Source: Colimorpha sp034178965
Lineage (GTDB): Bacteria > Bacteroidota > Bacteroidia > Bacteroidales > P3
DNA: 11,037 nucleotides
Reading direction: 5' to 3'
NCBI GenBank assembly: GCA_034178965.1
Contig: JAXFQM010000064.1
Coordinates: 1 to 11,037 of the forward strand
Part shown: in pieces, positions 1-7,281 of the stretch
How the letters are laid out: each line of letters starts with the position of its first letter
Position numbering within the stretch: position 1 is the stretch's first letter
The notes under the pieces: generated by a model
What the model saw: only the letters and a program-made list of their open reading frames with translations
Databases searched by the model: none
What the model was told of the DNA's origin: nothing
Translations under genes and position numbers: made by a program

Positions 1-588
1 GCCAACCATTTCTTCTACGAAACGATGTCGGCACCTCTCGTTGCCAAAGGCTACTACGTGATAGGCCCCGTGGCATCGGAACAAATTGCCGCCAACGAAA
101 CGCGCACGGCGAAACAATTGATATACGGAGACCTCAAGTCCTATAGCACACTGTATGGCATCGACGCGGTGCTCGTCACCACCATACACAACTGGGTGGA
201 AGAAAACGGAAAATGGACCGTCTATTTGGAATACCTGCTGCGCAGCACCAAAACAGGTGCGGACATGATGCATCAGTGGGTGAAGGCCGTCAAGCAGGTT
301 CCTTTGGACTTGAAGAAAGACCCCGTCATCATGAAGGAAGACAAGGACTACGCCTCCGTGATGAAATTTGATAACGGTACGGCGCAACGCTGTTTCTTGG
401 TGGAAAAGGTAAACGACTATGTGCTACGCAACATGCCCACCAGCAGCACGCGTCGCCAATTTGAGGAAGACTTATACAAAAAGTCCAACAACATGTACGT
501 GCAATACACGTGGAATGAAGAAGGAAATTCAGATGTGCGCAAAATTAACCTTGAGGACTTCGAACAAGGAGCTTTTGTGGGAGAATAA
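1..588 (+). CDS. Putative lipoprotein, GNA1162/DUF799 family, 3' part
   Basis: The open frame runs in from the left edge and stops with TAA at 586-588; about 195 residues are visible and the N-terminus, including any lipoprotein signal and lipobox cysteine, lies outside the window. The visible text has the pattern I associate with the DUF799/GNA1162 family: a stretch around PLVAKGYYVIGPV, a loss of conservation, then YGIDAVLVTTIHNW, which in family members reads roughly as fGADAvLyvtI. Established knowledge: GNA1162 of Neisseria is an outer-membrane-associated lipoprotein with a fold resembling TolB/CsgG-type N-terminal domains, and in Bacteroidota the gene usually follows genes for CsgG-like and DUF4810 lipoproteins. 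Those would be expected just left of this window. The last ~95 residues are charged and not diagnostic. There is no obvious terminator before the next gene 49 bp on. The molecular role is unknown. Confidence 0.75.
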   Translation, partial: ANHFFYETMSAPLVAKGYYVIGPVASEQIAANETRTAKQLIYGDLKSYSTLYGIDAVLVTTIHNWVEENGKWTVYLEYLLRSTKTGADMMHQWVKAVKQVPLDLKKDPVIMKEDKDYASVMKFDNGTAQRCFLVEKVNDYVLRNMPTSSTRRQFEEDLYKKSNNMYVQYTWNEEGNSDVRKINLEDFEQGAFVGE

Positions 589-637
589 CAAATGAACGAC
601 ATTAGAGTAGTAGTAATTCAATGATAAAGCAAGCCAA

Positions 638-3349
638 ATGAAAAAAATAATCTTTCTTGTCGTATGGTTCGGGATGAGTGTTGCTGCCAAAGCCGTGCCA
701 GCATATCCGGGGCTTATTCGCTTTGTGCAACCCCAAAATGGCGACACCATCAGCATTTACCTTCGCGGAGACGAGAAGGTGCATTGGGCTGAAACAGAAG
801 ACGGCTATAGCCTGCTACACGACTCTGATGGTAGTTTGGTATATGCCGTGCTGAATGAGAGAGGCGACATGGTGCCCAGCACAACGTTGGCTACCGACGT
901 GCGGGGACGCGACTTCAAGGCCGCATCGTTGCTTGCCGCCACCAAGAAAGGACTGCGCTACAGCAAACGACAAGTTGCCGCCATGCGAGGCTTGTGGGAC
1001 GACATGAGCAAGATGAAACGCCCCGCCAAGAACATGAGCGACGTGGTAGGAGAAAAACGTTTCCTCGTCATCCTCTTCGCTTTCCAAGACAAGGCATTTA
1101 CGCATACCGCAGAGGAATTCAACATGTTGTTCAATCAAGTGAACTATACCTCGGGCAGTTATATTGGCAGCGTGCACGACTATTATTATGAAGTGTCTCA
1201 AGGGCTGTTCTCGCTGAATGTGGACATAGTGGGACCTTTCACTGGAAGCCAACCAATGGCGCACTATGGCAATACGTCCAACGGCTCGCAAGACATGGCC
1301 GAGGAGGCTGTGGATTCGGCCGCACGTTTGGTGGATTTCTCCAACTACGACAACGACAATGACGGCTATATCGACGGACTGCACATCATATTTGCAGGTT
1401 TTGGACAAGAGGCTACGGGCAACGAAGACGAAATATGGTCACATAAATGGAACATATTCAGTTCGCCGGAATACAATAACACGGTGGTGAATGTGTATTC
1501 CTGCTCTCCCGAATGCGGAGGCAACGGCATGCAGGGAATGCAGTTGACAGCGATTGGTGTAATATGCCACGAACTGGGGCATGTGTTTGGTTCGCCCGAC
1601 TACTATGACGTGGACTACGACGCAAGCGGGGGACAATATCCAGGCCTTGGAAACTGGGACATCATGAGCGGAGGCAGTTGGAACCGCAACGGCTACTGTC
1701 CTGCTCAACATAACCCCTACACAAAGGCATACATCTATCATTGGATAAAGTGCGACACGTTGGATGCGCCCCAACAAGTGGTTATGAAGTCGGCTGATGT
1801 GAGCAACGTCGATTTCCATCGAATCAATACGAGTTCGCCTGATGATTTCTTCTTGTTGGAGAACAGACAACGTAATCGCTGGGATATGGTAGTGCCAGGC
1901 AGTGGGCTACTGGTGTATCACGTGAATGCCTTAGGCGGCGTGGTGCAACAAAGCGGCAACGCCTCTCATCCCATGGAGATATATATCCTTGCTAATGCCA
2001 CCGACACGTTGCCAAGTGGCACCCCCTATTCCTACGGCACCCCGAACAACTCTACCGCAACATTTCCTGGCACGGCTCGTCGCAGCAATCTTAACGACTA
2101 CACAACCCCGTCGCTGCGCCCTTGGACCAATGCCCAAGACGGCCAAAGCCTGTCCTACATACAGGAAAACACGAGAAATCAGCGCATTTATTTCTGCTTC
2201 GGCAATGCGCAGCCACACCCCATTTCGTTGGAAGCGGAAGGCGTGAGCAACAGCGACGTCCGTCTTGACTGGGAAGGTTACGGTAGTGCACAAACGCTCA
2301 TCCTTTTCAACACCGAGAATGCGTTTGGTATTCCCACGGCGAACAACGTCCCCGGCGATGTGTTGGACGGCGGCGCAACGGTGCTGTACAAAGGACATGG
2401 CAACCACCATATACATGATGACTTGGAAGCTGCTACCACCTATTACTATAGAATATATAACATCATGGACGATAGTGTCCTCATAGGACCCCTCTCTGCT
2501 TCCGCAACTACAATGCCGTGCGCTGCCACCATGTGGCGCCACGCCACCATTAGCCAAACCAATTTGCCAGATTGCTGGACGAATGGAGACAAACTATATG
2601 CGGCCCCATTCTCAAGCAATGAGGGCGAGCCAAATCGGCATTTTGTGTTAACGCTGAAAGTTTTGCCGCCGACGTCCTCTGATGACACCCTTACGGTGTG
2701 GCTGAAAAACAGCATCGACTCGAACTGGAGTGTTTGCTATGCTACACGAATTGCCGCTGGAAACGCGGTGAACACCCTATTTATCCCCCTTTACAATTGC
2801 AGCGCGTATACGCGTTTGGCATTCGAGCAGCACACCAACGCTGACATGCGTGGACGATTGGTGGAATTTACTCTCACGCCAGGATGCTTGCTGCATAGTT
2901 ATGTGGCGAACAATAATGGCGGAGAAATTCTGCCTGAAGGCAATAACATACTGCCGCAAGACACCACCGTAAACATAATATTGCACCGCGCGCCAGGATA
3001 CAAGTTCAACAGGTTGTATGTGGACGGACGCCGTGTGCTACCGTCATACGACACAATATACAAGTTGGGCATGAACAAAGCGCATGAAGTCTATGCTACT
3101 TTCTACCGCGACTTGGAAATAGAAGAGCCTGAAGCGGAAAGTGTATACATATACCCCAACCCCACAAACGGCACGTTGCATGTGGAAACAGCAACGCCGC
3201 AAGCCATGAGCCTAATGGATGCAAGTGGGCGCGTGGTGGCCACACGCAAGCCCGAAAACACACGAGCGGACATTGAAATGGGCGCACTACCTCGAGGCGT
3301 ATACTTGTTGAAAATAGGCGATAGAACGCTTAAAGTAGTGAAGAAATGA
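638..3349 (+). CDS. Secreted M6-family zinc metalloprotease with type IX secretion sorting domain
   Basis: This 903-residue protein has a signal peptide at residues 1-19 (MKK, hydrophobic core, cleavage near AKA). The peptidase domain spans roughly 120-520. It holds the zinc motif HELGHVFGSPDYYD, with ligands His311 and His315, catalytic Glu312, and the GSPDYYD continuation typical of M6 (immune inhibitor A-like) peptidases. A DNDNDGYID segment at 238-246 looks like the acidic Ca-binding loop seen in this family, and NWDIMSGGSW around Met343 is a probable Met-turn. Residues ~525-625 resemble a fibronectin III module and ~750-825 a degenerate 'GYKF..LYVDG...HEVYATF' repeat module. Residues 836-903 form a type A T9SS C-terminal sorting domain (YPNPTNG, MDASGRVV, LPRGVYLLKI, basic tail KVVKK). 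I infer export by Sec, then by T9SS to the surface or medium. The ATG at 638 is chosen because the signal peptide follows it directly. The stop overlaps the start of the PhoH gene. Confidence 0.93.
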   Translation: MKKIIFLVVWFGMSVAAKAVPAYPGLIRFVQPQNGDTISIYLRGDEKVHWAETEDGYSLLHDSDGSLVYAVLNERGDMVPSTTLATDVRGRDFKAASLLAATKKGLRYSKRQVAAMRGLWDDMSKMKRPAKNMSDVVGEKRFLVILFAFQDKAFTHTAEEFNMLFNQVNYTSGSYIGSVHDYYYEVSQGLFSLNVDIVGPFTGSQPMAHYGNTSNGSQDMAEEAVDSAARLVDFSNYDNDNDGYIDGLHIIFAGFGQEATGNEDEIWSHKWNIFSSPEYNNTVVNVYSCSPECGGNGMQGMQLTAIGVICHELGHVFGSPDYYDVDYDASGGQYPGLGNWDIMSGGSWNRNGYCPAQHNPYTKAYIYHWIKCDTLDAPQQVVMKSADVSNVDFHRINTSSPDDFFLLENRQRNRWDMVVPGSGLLVYHVNALGGVVQQSGNASHPMEIYILANATDTLPSGTPYSYGTPNNSTATFPGTARRSNLNDYTTPSLRPWTNAQDGQSLSYIQENTRNQRIYFCFGNAQPHPISLEAEGVSNSDVRLDWEGYGSAQTLILFNTENAFGIPTANNVPGDVLDGGATVLYKGHGNHHIHDDLEAATTYYYRIYNIMDDSVLIGPLSASATTMPCAATMWRHATISQTNLPDCWTNGDKLYAAPFSSNEGEPNRHFVLTLKVLPPTSSDDTLTVWLKNSIDSNWSVCYATRIAAGNAVNTLFIPLYNCSAYTRLAFEQHTNADMRGRLVEFTLTPGCLLHSYVANNNGGEILPEGNNILPQDTTVNIILHRAPGYKFNRLYVDGRRVLPSYDTIYKLGMNKAHEVYATFYRDLEIEEPEAESVYIYPNPTNGTLHVETATPQAMSLMDASGRVVATRKPENTRADIEMGALPRGVYLLKIGDRTLKVVKK

Positions 3350-4395
3350 CGGGCGAAAGGGCAAACGAGAAGGTGTTCTCGCTGGAAGACCTCGATTATG
3401 TACGTTTTTGGGGCGCGAATGGCAAAACACTGGATTTTGTACGCAGGCTATATCCGAAACTGAAATTGGTGGCTCGTGGCGAGATGCTGAAAGCAATAGG
3501 ATGTGCTGACGACATAGCAGACTTTGAACAAAAGTTAGGAGCCATGTACACTTATTTCGAAAAGTTCGGCCAACTGAACGAAAATGCTATCTTGCAGATT
3601 TTTGAGAACGCAAGAGGTTTAGAAACGGAAACCAACGAAGAAATATTAGTGCATGGCTGCAACGGTATATTGGTGAGGGCACGCACTCCCAACCAACACC
3701 GCCTGGTGGAGGCGGTGAAGCGGAATGACATGGTCTTTGTCATAGGCCCTGCTGGCACTGGCAAGACCTATACCGCAGTGGCCTTGGCCGTGCGGGCTTT
3801 GAAAAACAAAGAGGTGAGACGACTCATTCTCACGCGTCCTGCCGTGGAGGCGGGCGAAAACCTTGGCTTTCTGCCCGGCGATCTTCGCGACAAGCTTGAC
3901 CCCTACTTACAACCCCTTTATGACGCCCTGCGAGACATGATTCCCCAGCAGAAACTTCTTGCCTATTGGGAGGATGGCACCATAGAAATAGCACCTCTTG
4001 CTTTCATGCGTGGCAGGACGCTGGACAACGCTTTCGTGATACTTGACGAGGCACAGAACGCCACAAATGCGCAAATGAAGATGTTTCTCACCCGCATGGG
4101 GCGCAATGCCAAGTTTGTCATTACGGGAGACGTGACGCAGATAGACCTTCCGCGCAACCAGCGCAGCGGACTTGTAGCCGCAACAAACCTCTTAAATGAC
4201 ATAGAGGGCATAGATGTGGTCAGACTGGACAATAGCGACGTGGTGCGCCACCGCCTTGTGACGCGCATCATAAACGCTTATGAGCAACTTGAAGAAAACA
4301 ACGCATACCGTTTAGGTGGCTTTCGTTCTGCCGACGACCAATTGGGGCGCGTGCGATGGAAGAGCCTTGGGGAAATAGAAGAAAGCAAGTGTTGA
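3346..4395 (+). CDS. phoH: PhoH-like ATPase (PhoH/YbeZ family)
   Basis: This is a 349-residue cytosolic P-loop ATPase. The Walker A motif is GPAGTGKT at 134-141 and Walker B is VILDEAQN at 231-238 (Asp234, Glu235). The family blocks LTRPAVEAGENLGFLPGD (162-179) and GDVTQIDLP (261-269, sensor region) are present and intact. The N-terminal ~110 residues match the PhoH-like leader domain (LEDLDYVRFWG, YPKLKLVARG). Established knowledge: YbeZ-type PhoH proteins are RNA-associated ATPases that work with the YbeY endoribonuclease in many bacteria; ybeY is not adjacent here. The ATG shares bases with the TGA stop of the protease gene (ATGA, 4-bp overlap), which suggests translational coupling. The next Met is residue 47, inside the conserved leader, so the early start is preferred; a GTG at codon 10 (3373) is a weaker alternative. 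ispE follows after 6 bp, so the two probably share a transcript. Confidence 0.93.
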   Translation: MTGERANEKVFSLEDLDYVRFWGANGKTLDFVRRLYPKLKLVARGEMLKAIGCADDIADFEQKLGAMYTYFEKFGQLNENAILQIFENARGLETETNEEILVHGCNGILVRARTPNQHRLVEAVKRNDMVFVIGPAGTGKTYTAVALAVRALKNKEVRRLILTRPAVEAGENLGFLPGDLRDKLDPYLQPLYDALRDMIPQQKLLAYWEDGTIEIAPLAFMRGRTLDNAFVILDEAQNATNAQMKMFLTRMGRNAKFVITGDVTQIDLPRNQRSGLVAATNLLNDIEGIDVVRLDNSDVVRHRLVTRIINAYEQLEENNAYRLGGFRSADDQLGRVRWKSLGEIEESKC

Positions 4396-4401
4396 AGAAC
4401 C

Positions 4402-5265
4402 ATGATAGCATATCCGAATTGCAAAATCAACCTCGGCCTACATATCATTAGGCGACGAATAGATGGTTACCACAATTTGGAAACCGTTTTCTTGCCAGTC
4501 CCACTCCATGACACATTGGAGCTTGTGGCGGACAAGGATTTTTCTTTCCTTTTGAAAGGGGCACCGTTGGACTGCGACACGGAAAACAATCTCTGTACAA
4601 AAGCCTACCGCTTGTTGAAAGCCGACTTCCCTATGATGGGAAATGTGCGCATGACACTAAAAAAGAACATCCCCACTGGGGCAGGCTTGGGCGGCGGCTC
4701 CAGTGACGCTGCTTTCACACTAAAGATGCTCAACCAACTTTTCTCGCTGGGTTTGGAAAAACCTCAATTGGAAAACTACGCAGCAAGACTTGGCGCAGAC
4801 TGCGCTTTCTTTGTAGGAAACCAAGCGGCCTATGGCACAGGCATAGGTGATAAATTAGAAACCATAGACATGTCGGCTCTTGAGGGCTGGGGCATTGTAA
4901 TTGCGAAACCCGACGATGCTGTAAGCACAGCCGAAGCTTACCGAGGCGTTTCGCCCAGAAACCTTTGGGAACACAATCCACATGTGGACTTGAGGCAAGT
5001 CTTAAGCCGCCCCGTGGCGGAATGGAGAGACAAAGTAGTAAATGATTTTGAGAATAGCATCTTCCCTCTGCACCCCGCCATTGCGAAGTGCAAAGAAGAA
5101 CTCTACAAGACGGGCGCGGTATATGCCAGTATGACGGGCAGCGGCGCCGCTGTGTTTGGACTTTTCTCTCCGGAAGAAGATTTTTTTGCTCATGTTAGAA
5201 ACTCTTCGTATCTTTGCAAAATAAACACATTAATATTTAAAAATTTACATCATGGTAGACTATAA
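4402..5265 (+). CDS. ispE: 4-diphosphocytidyl-2-C-methyl-D-erythritol kinase
   Basis: IspE phosphorylates the 2-hydroxyl of CDP-methylerythritol with ATP in the MEP pathway for isopentenyl diphosphate. The 287-residue product has the GHMP kinase layout. The N-terminal motif PNCKINLGLHI contains the catalytic Lys8, the ATP loop PTGAGLGGGSSDAA spans 91-104, GADCAFF contains the catalytic Asp133, and the third GHMP motif MTGSGAAVFGLF lies at 244-255. DGYHNLETVF at 21-30 is the usual family sequence. The start at 4402 fits the common Bacteroidota N-terminus and lies 6 bp after the PhoH stop. The C-terminus after residue ~258 is unusual: the last ~29 residues do not look like the short conserved IspE tail I would expect, they overlap the fba start by 14 bp, and their DNA contains the fba promoter. 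The enzyme core is complete, so I infer that it is functional. Confidence 0.95.
   Translation: MIAYPNCKINLGLHIIRRRIDGYHNLETVFLPVPLHDTLELVADKDFSFLLKGAPLDCDTENNLCTKAYRLLKADFPMMGNVRMTLKKNIPTGAGLGGGSSDAAFTLKMLNQLFSLGLEKPQLENYAARLGADCAFFVGNQAAYGTGIGDKLETIDMSALEGWGIVIAKPDDAVSTAEAYRGVSPRNLWEHNPHVDLRQVLSRPVAEWRDKVVNDFENSIFPLHPAIAKCKEELYKTGAVYASMTGSGAAVFGLFSPEEDFFAHVRNSSYLCKINTLIFKNLHHGRL
5185..5216 (+). promoter_or_regulatory. Bacteroidota-type promoter for fba, inside the ispE 3' end
   Basis: TTTG at 5185-5188 (-33 element) is followed by a 20-bp spacer and TATCTTTG at 5209-5216, an exact match to the TAnnTTTG -7 element known for the primary sigma factor of Bacteroides and relatives. Transcription would start a few bases further on, near 5222-5226, giving an AT-rich leader of about 30 nt before the fba ATG at 5252. 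The promoter lies wholly within ispE coding sequence. No transcription data are available here, so the assignment rests on motif and spacing. Confidence 0.75.
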
Positions 5266-6262
5266 AAAAATAGGACTCGTGAACACCCGAAACATGTTCG
5301 CCAAAGCCGTAGGGGGCGGATACGCCATACCCGCTTTCAACTTCAACAACTTAGAACAACTGCAGGCCATCATCATGGCCGCCGCAGAAGCCAAGAGCCC
5401 CGTCATCTTGCAGGTGTCGAAGGGGGCGCGCAACTATGCCAACCCTACGTTGCTGCGCTACATGGCAGAAGGCGCAGTGGAATATGCGAAGGAACTGGGG
5501 TGCAAGCATCCAGAAATAGTGCTTCATTTGGATCATGGCGACAGTTATGAACTGTGCGTGAACTGCATAGAGATGGGATTTAGCAGCGTAATGATAGACG
5601 GCAGCGCACTGCCCTATGATGAAAACGTGGCTCTAACCAAGAAAGTGGTGGAATATGCCCACCAGCACGATGTTACAGTGGAAGGCGAATTGGGCGTATT
5701 GGCTGGTGTGGAAGACGAGGTACAGGCCGCAGAAAGCCATTATACCAAACCCGAGGAGGTGATTGACTTCGTTACCAAGACAGGCGTGGATAGTCTCGCC
5801 ATCAGCATAGGCACCAGTCATGGAGCCTACAAATTTACTCCCGAGCAATGCACAGTGGATCCTACCACAGGACGCCTGTTGCCCCCTCCTCTCGCCTTTG
5901 ACGTGCTTGAAGCCATAGAGAAGAAGTTGCCAGGTTTCCCTATAGTACTGCATGGTTCTTCCAGTGTGCCGCAGGAAGAGGTTGATATCATCAATGCAAA
6001 CGGTGGCGCCCTCAAGCAGGCGGTAGGCATACCCGAGGAGCAGCTGCGCAGGGCTGCCAAGAGCGCTGTTTGCAAAATAAATATTGACAGCGACAGCCGA
6101 CTGGCAATGACTGCGGGCATCCGCAAGACCTTGTGCGAAAAGCCTGCGGAATTTGACCCAAGAAAATACCTGGGACCGGCCCGCGACCGTATGAAAGCCT
6201 TGTATAAGCACAAGATAGTCAGTGTGCTGGGTAGTGACAATAAGTTGGAAAACTGTGATTAA
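5252..6262 (+). CDS. fba: Class II fructose-bisphosphate aldolase
   Basis: This enzyme reversibly cleaves fructose 1,6-bisphosphate into dihydroxyacetone phosphate and glyceraldehyde 3-phosphate in glycolysis and gluconeogenesis, in the cytosol and with a zinc ion. The 336-residue protein shows AIPAFNFNN at 25-33, LDHGDS at 93-98 (catalytic Asp94, zinc ligand His95), VEGELG at 143-148, GTSHGAYKF at 187-195 (zinc ligand His190), VLHGSSS at 232-238 (zinc ligand His234) and the phosphate-binding NIDSDSR at 277-283. All key residues I know for class II aldolases are present. Length and sequence fit the longer FbaA-like branch common in Bacteroidales. The ATG at 5252 lies 14 bp upstream of the ispE stop, in a different frame. 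The gene appears to have its own promoter. A hairpin just after the stop may end or attenuate the transcript. Confidence 0.96.
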   Translation: MVDYKKIGLVNTRNMFAKAVGGGYAIPAFNFNNLEQLQAIIMAAAEAKSPVILQVSKGARNYANPTLLRYMAEGAVEYAKELGCKHPEIVLHLDHGDSYELCVNCIEMGFSSVMIDGSALPYDENVALTKKVVEYAHQHDVTVEGELGVLAGVEDEVQAAESHYTKPEEVIDFVTKTGVDSLAISIGTSHGAYKFTPEQCTVDPTTGRLLPPPLAFDVLEAIEKKLPGFPIVLHGSSSVPQEEVDIINANGGALKQAVGIPEEQLRRAAKSAVCKINIDSDSRLAMTAGIRKTLCEKPAEFDPRKYLGPARDRMKALYKHKIVSVLGSDNKLENCD

Positions 6263-6268
6263 GATTGC

Positions 6269-6294
6269 GCAAGACCTGCGGAAGTAGGTCTTGC
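6269..6294 (+). terminator. Perfect 9-bp inverted repeat after fba, possible weak terminator
   Basis: GCAAGACCT (6269-6277) and AGGTCTTGC (6286-6294) are exact reverse complements around an 8-nt loop, starting 6 bp after the fba stop. The nearest T-rich run (6310-6316) begins about 15 bp past the stem, so this is not a canonical intrinsic terminator. It could be an attenuator, or a 3'-end stabiliser that reduces read-through into the GyrI-like gene. The hairpin is certain from the sequence; its role is inference. Confidence 0.5.
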
Positions 6295-6317
6295 ATGCAG
6301 AAAACCTAATTTTTCTT

Positions 6318-6950
6318 ATGGCCTTCGATTTCAAAAAGGAATACAAGGAGTTTTACATGCCTGCCAAGACACCAAGCATCGTGGAGGTGCCCAGGTTGAA
6401 CTACCTTGCCGTTCGTGGTAAAGGTGACCCAAATGACGAAAAGGGTGAATTCGCGGCAGCAGTGGAAATGCTTTATGGCGTGGCATACACCATCAAGATG
6501 AGTGTTAGAGGCGCACACAAGATGGAGGGCTATTTTGAGTATGTGGTGCCACCCCTTGAAGGTTTTTGGTGGCAGGATGGTGTGGATTGCTTCGACGCCA
6601 AGCACAAGGAAAACTTGCACTTCGTCGCTTTGATCCGCTTGCCCGACTTTGTTGACAAAACGGAGTTTGGATGGGCGATAAATGAGGCTACGCGAAAGAA
6701 GAAAAGTGATTTCTCCAAGGTGGAGTTTCTGACATATGAAGAAGGACTGTGTGTACAGTGCATGCATATTGGCTCTTATGACAACGAACCAGCAACGGTG
6801 GCAGCAATGCACGAATATGCAGAGCAACACGGGTTTGTGCTAGATTTCTCCGCAGAGCGCATGCACCATGAGATTTACCTATCAGATCCTCGAAGGTGTG
6901 AACCCGAAAAATTAAAAACCGTGGTGCGTCACCCCATTCGGAAGAAATAA
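6318..6950 (+). CDS. GyrI-like small-molecule-binding domain protein
   Basis: This is a 210-residue protein with no signal peptide or membrane segment. The MAFDFKKEYKEFY opening, the AVRGKGDPN block (31-39), the YFEYVVPPLEGFWW block (72-85) and HHEIYLSDPRR (183-193) are hallmarks of the stand-alone GyrI-like (SRPBCC-unrelated, YjbR/GyrI fold) proteins found in Firmicutes and Bacteroidota. Established knowledge, recalled without checking: members of this stand-alone GyrI-like group have been reported to hydrolyse cyclopropanoid DNA-alkylating compounds, with aromatic residues and a Glu in the pocket. Glu81 in PPLEGFWW is a candidate. Whether this protein has that activity is inference. An in-frame TTG at 6291 would add nine residues, but it lies in the 3' arm of the hairpin and the family start is at 6318. 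A strong terminator follows the gene. Confidence 0.85.
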   Translation: MAFDFKKEYKEFYMPAKTPSIVEVPRLNYLAVRGKGDPNDEKGEFAAAVEMLYGVAYTIKMSVRGAHKMEGYFEYVVPPLEGFWWQDGVDCFDAKHKENLHFVALIRLPDFVDKTEFGWAINEATRKKKSDFSKVEFLTYEEGLCVQCMHIGSYDNEPATVAAMHEYAEQHGFVLDFSAERMHHEIYLSDPRRCEPEKLKTVVRHPIRKK

Positions 6951-6972
6951 GACTTCCTGTAAAATAACAGTT

Positions 6973-7013
6973 GCCCCGTATGGCCAAAAGTCATACGGGG
7001 CTTTTTTTCTTTT
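6973..7013 (+). terminator. Rho-independent terminator
   Basis: GCCCCGTATG (6973-6982) pairs perfectly with CATACGGGGC (6992-7001) around a 9-nt loop, and seven T residues follow immediately (7002-7008), then C and four more T. This is a classic intrinsic terminator about 20 bp after the GyrI-like gene. It should end the transcript that starts at the fba promoter or earlier. Confidence 0.93.
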
Positions 7014-7252
7014 CGCGATGTGGTAAGTTTCGGTTGGATTTGTTGTGAGATGCCGCAACAGCAAACGATGTGCACCTCTTTTTTTTTGTGTGTCACCTCG
7101 ACATTAACCAGCATTTGCTTCATTTCGTTATTGTTGCAAACAATGTTTATTTGCCTATGGCACTGCACGCTCTTCGTAAGGCACTTTTCGCACGTCGCAA
7201 CAAAACATTACAGCCTTCATTGTGCCCCTAACAGTCTTGCTATTTTTTTTAC
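7014..7252. other. Gene-free intergenic region
   Basis: Between the terminator and the DUF4835 promoter I see no credible gene. A + strand frame across 7020-7289 is open but has low-complexity, Cys/Phe/Leu-rich composition, no family resemblance and runs through the promoter, so I treat it as chance. The stretch contains a run of nine T at about 7079-7087 and a short inverted repeat at 7130-7144. No tRNA, riboswitch or repeat array is visible. A small RNA or regulatory DNA cannot be excluded. Confidence 0.6.
7130..7144. repeat. Short inverted repeat, possible operator
   Basis: ATTGTT-GCA-AACAAT is a perfect dyad with 6-bp arms and a 3-bp centre, lying about 110 bp upstream of the DUF4835 -33 element. 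It could be a regulator site, but the distance and the AT-rich content make a chance occurrence quite possible. Confidence 0.25.
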
Positions 7253-7281
7253 TTGCACGTGGATTATTTTTCGTATATTTG
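7253..7281 (+). promoter_or_regulatory. Bacteroidota-type promoter for the DUF4835 gene
   Basis: TTG at 7253-7255 (-33), an 18-bp spacer and TATATTTG at 7274-7281 (-7, consensus TAnnTTTG) lie just upstream of the DUF4835 ATG at 7306. The spacer is slightly shorter than in the fba promoter. The core from 7270 to 7289 matches the fba promoter core (5205-5224) at 19 of 20 bases. The predicted leader is about 15-20 nt, which also argues against the upstream GTG start at 7222. Confidence 0.75.

Noticed and set aside
1931..2557. 208-codon antisense frame within the protease gene
   Set aside because: Opposite an intact M6 protease frame, with Arg/Val/Ala-rich shadow composition and no family match.
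5633..6346. 237-codon frame antisense to fba
   Set aside because: It mirrors a strongly conserved aldolase gene in the opposite frame, has no recognisable motif and no promoter; a shadow of coding bias.
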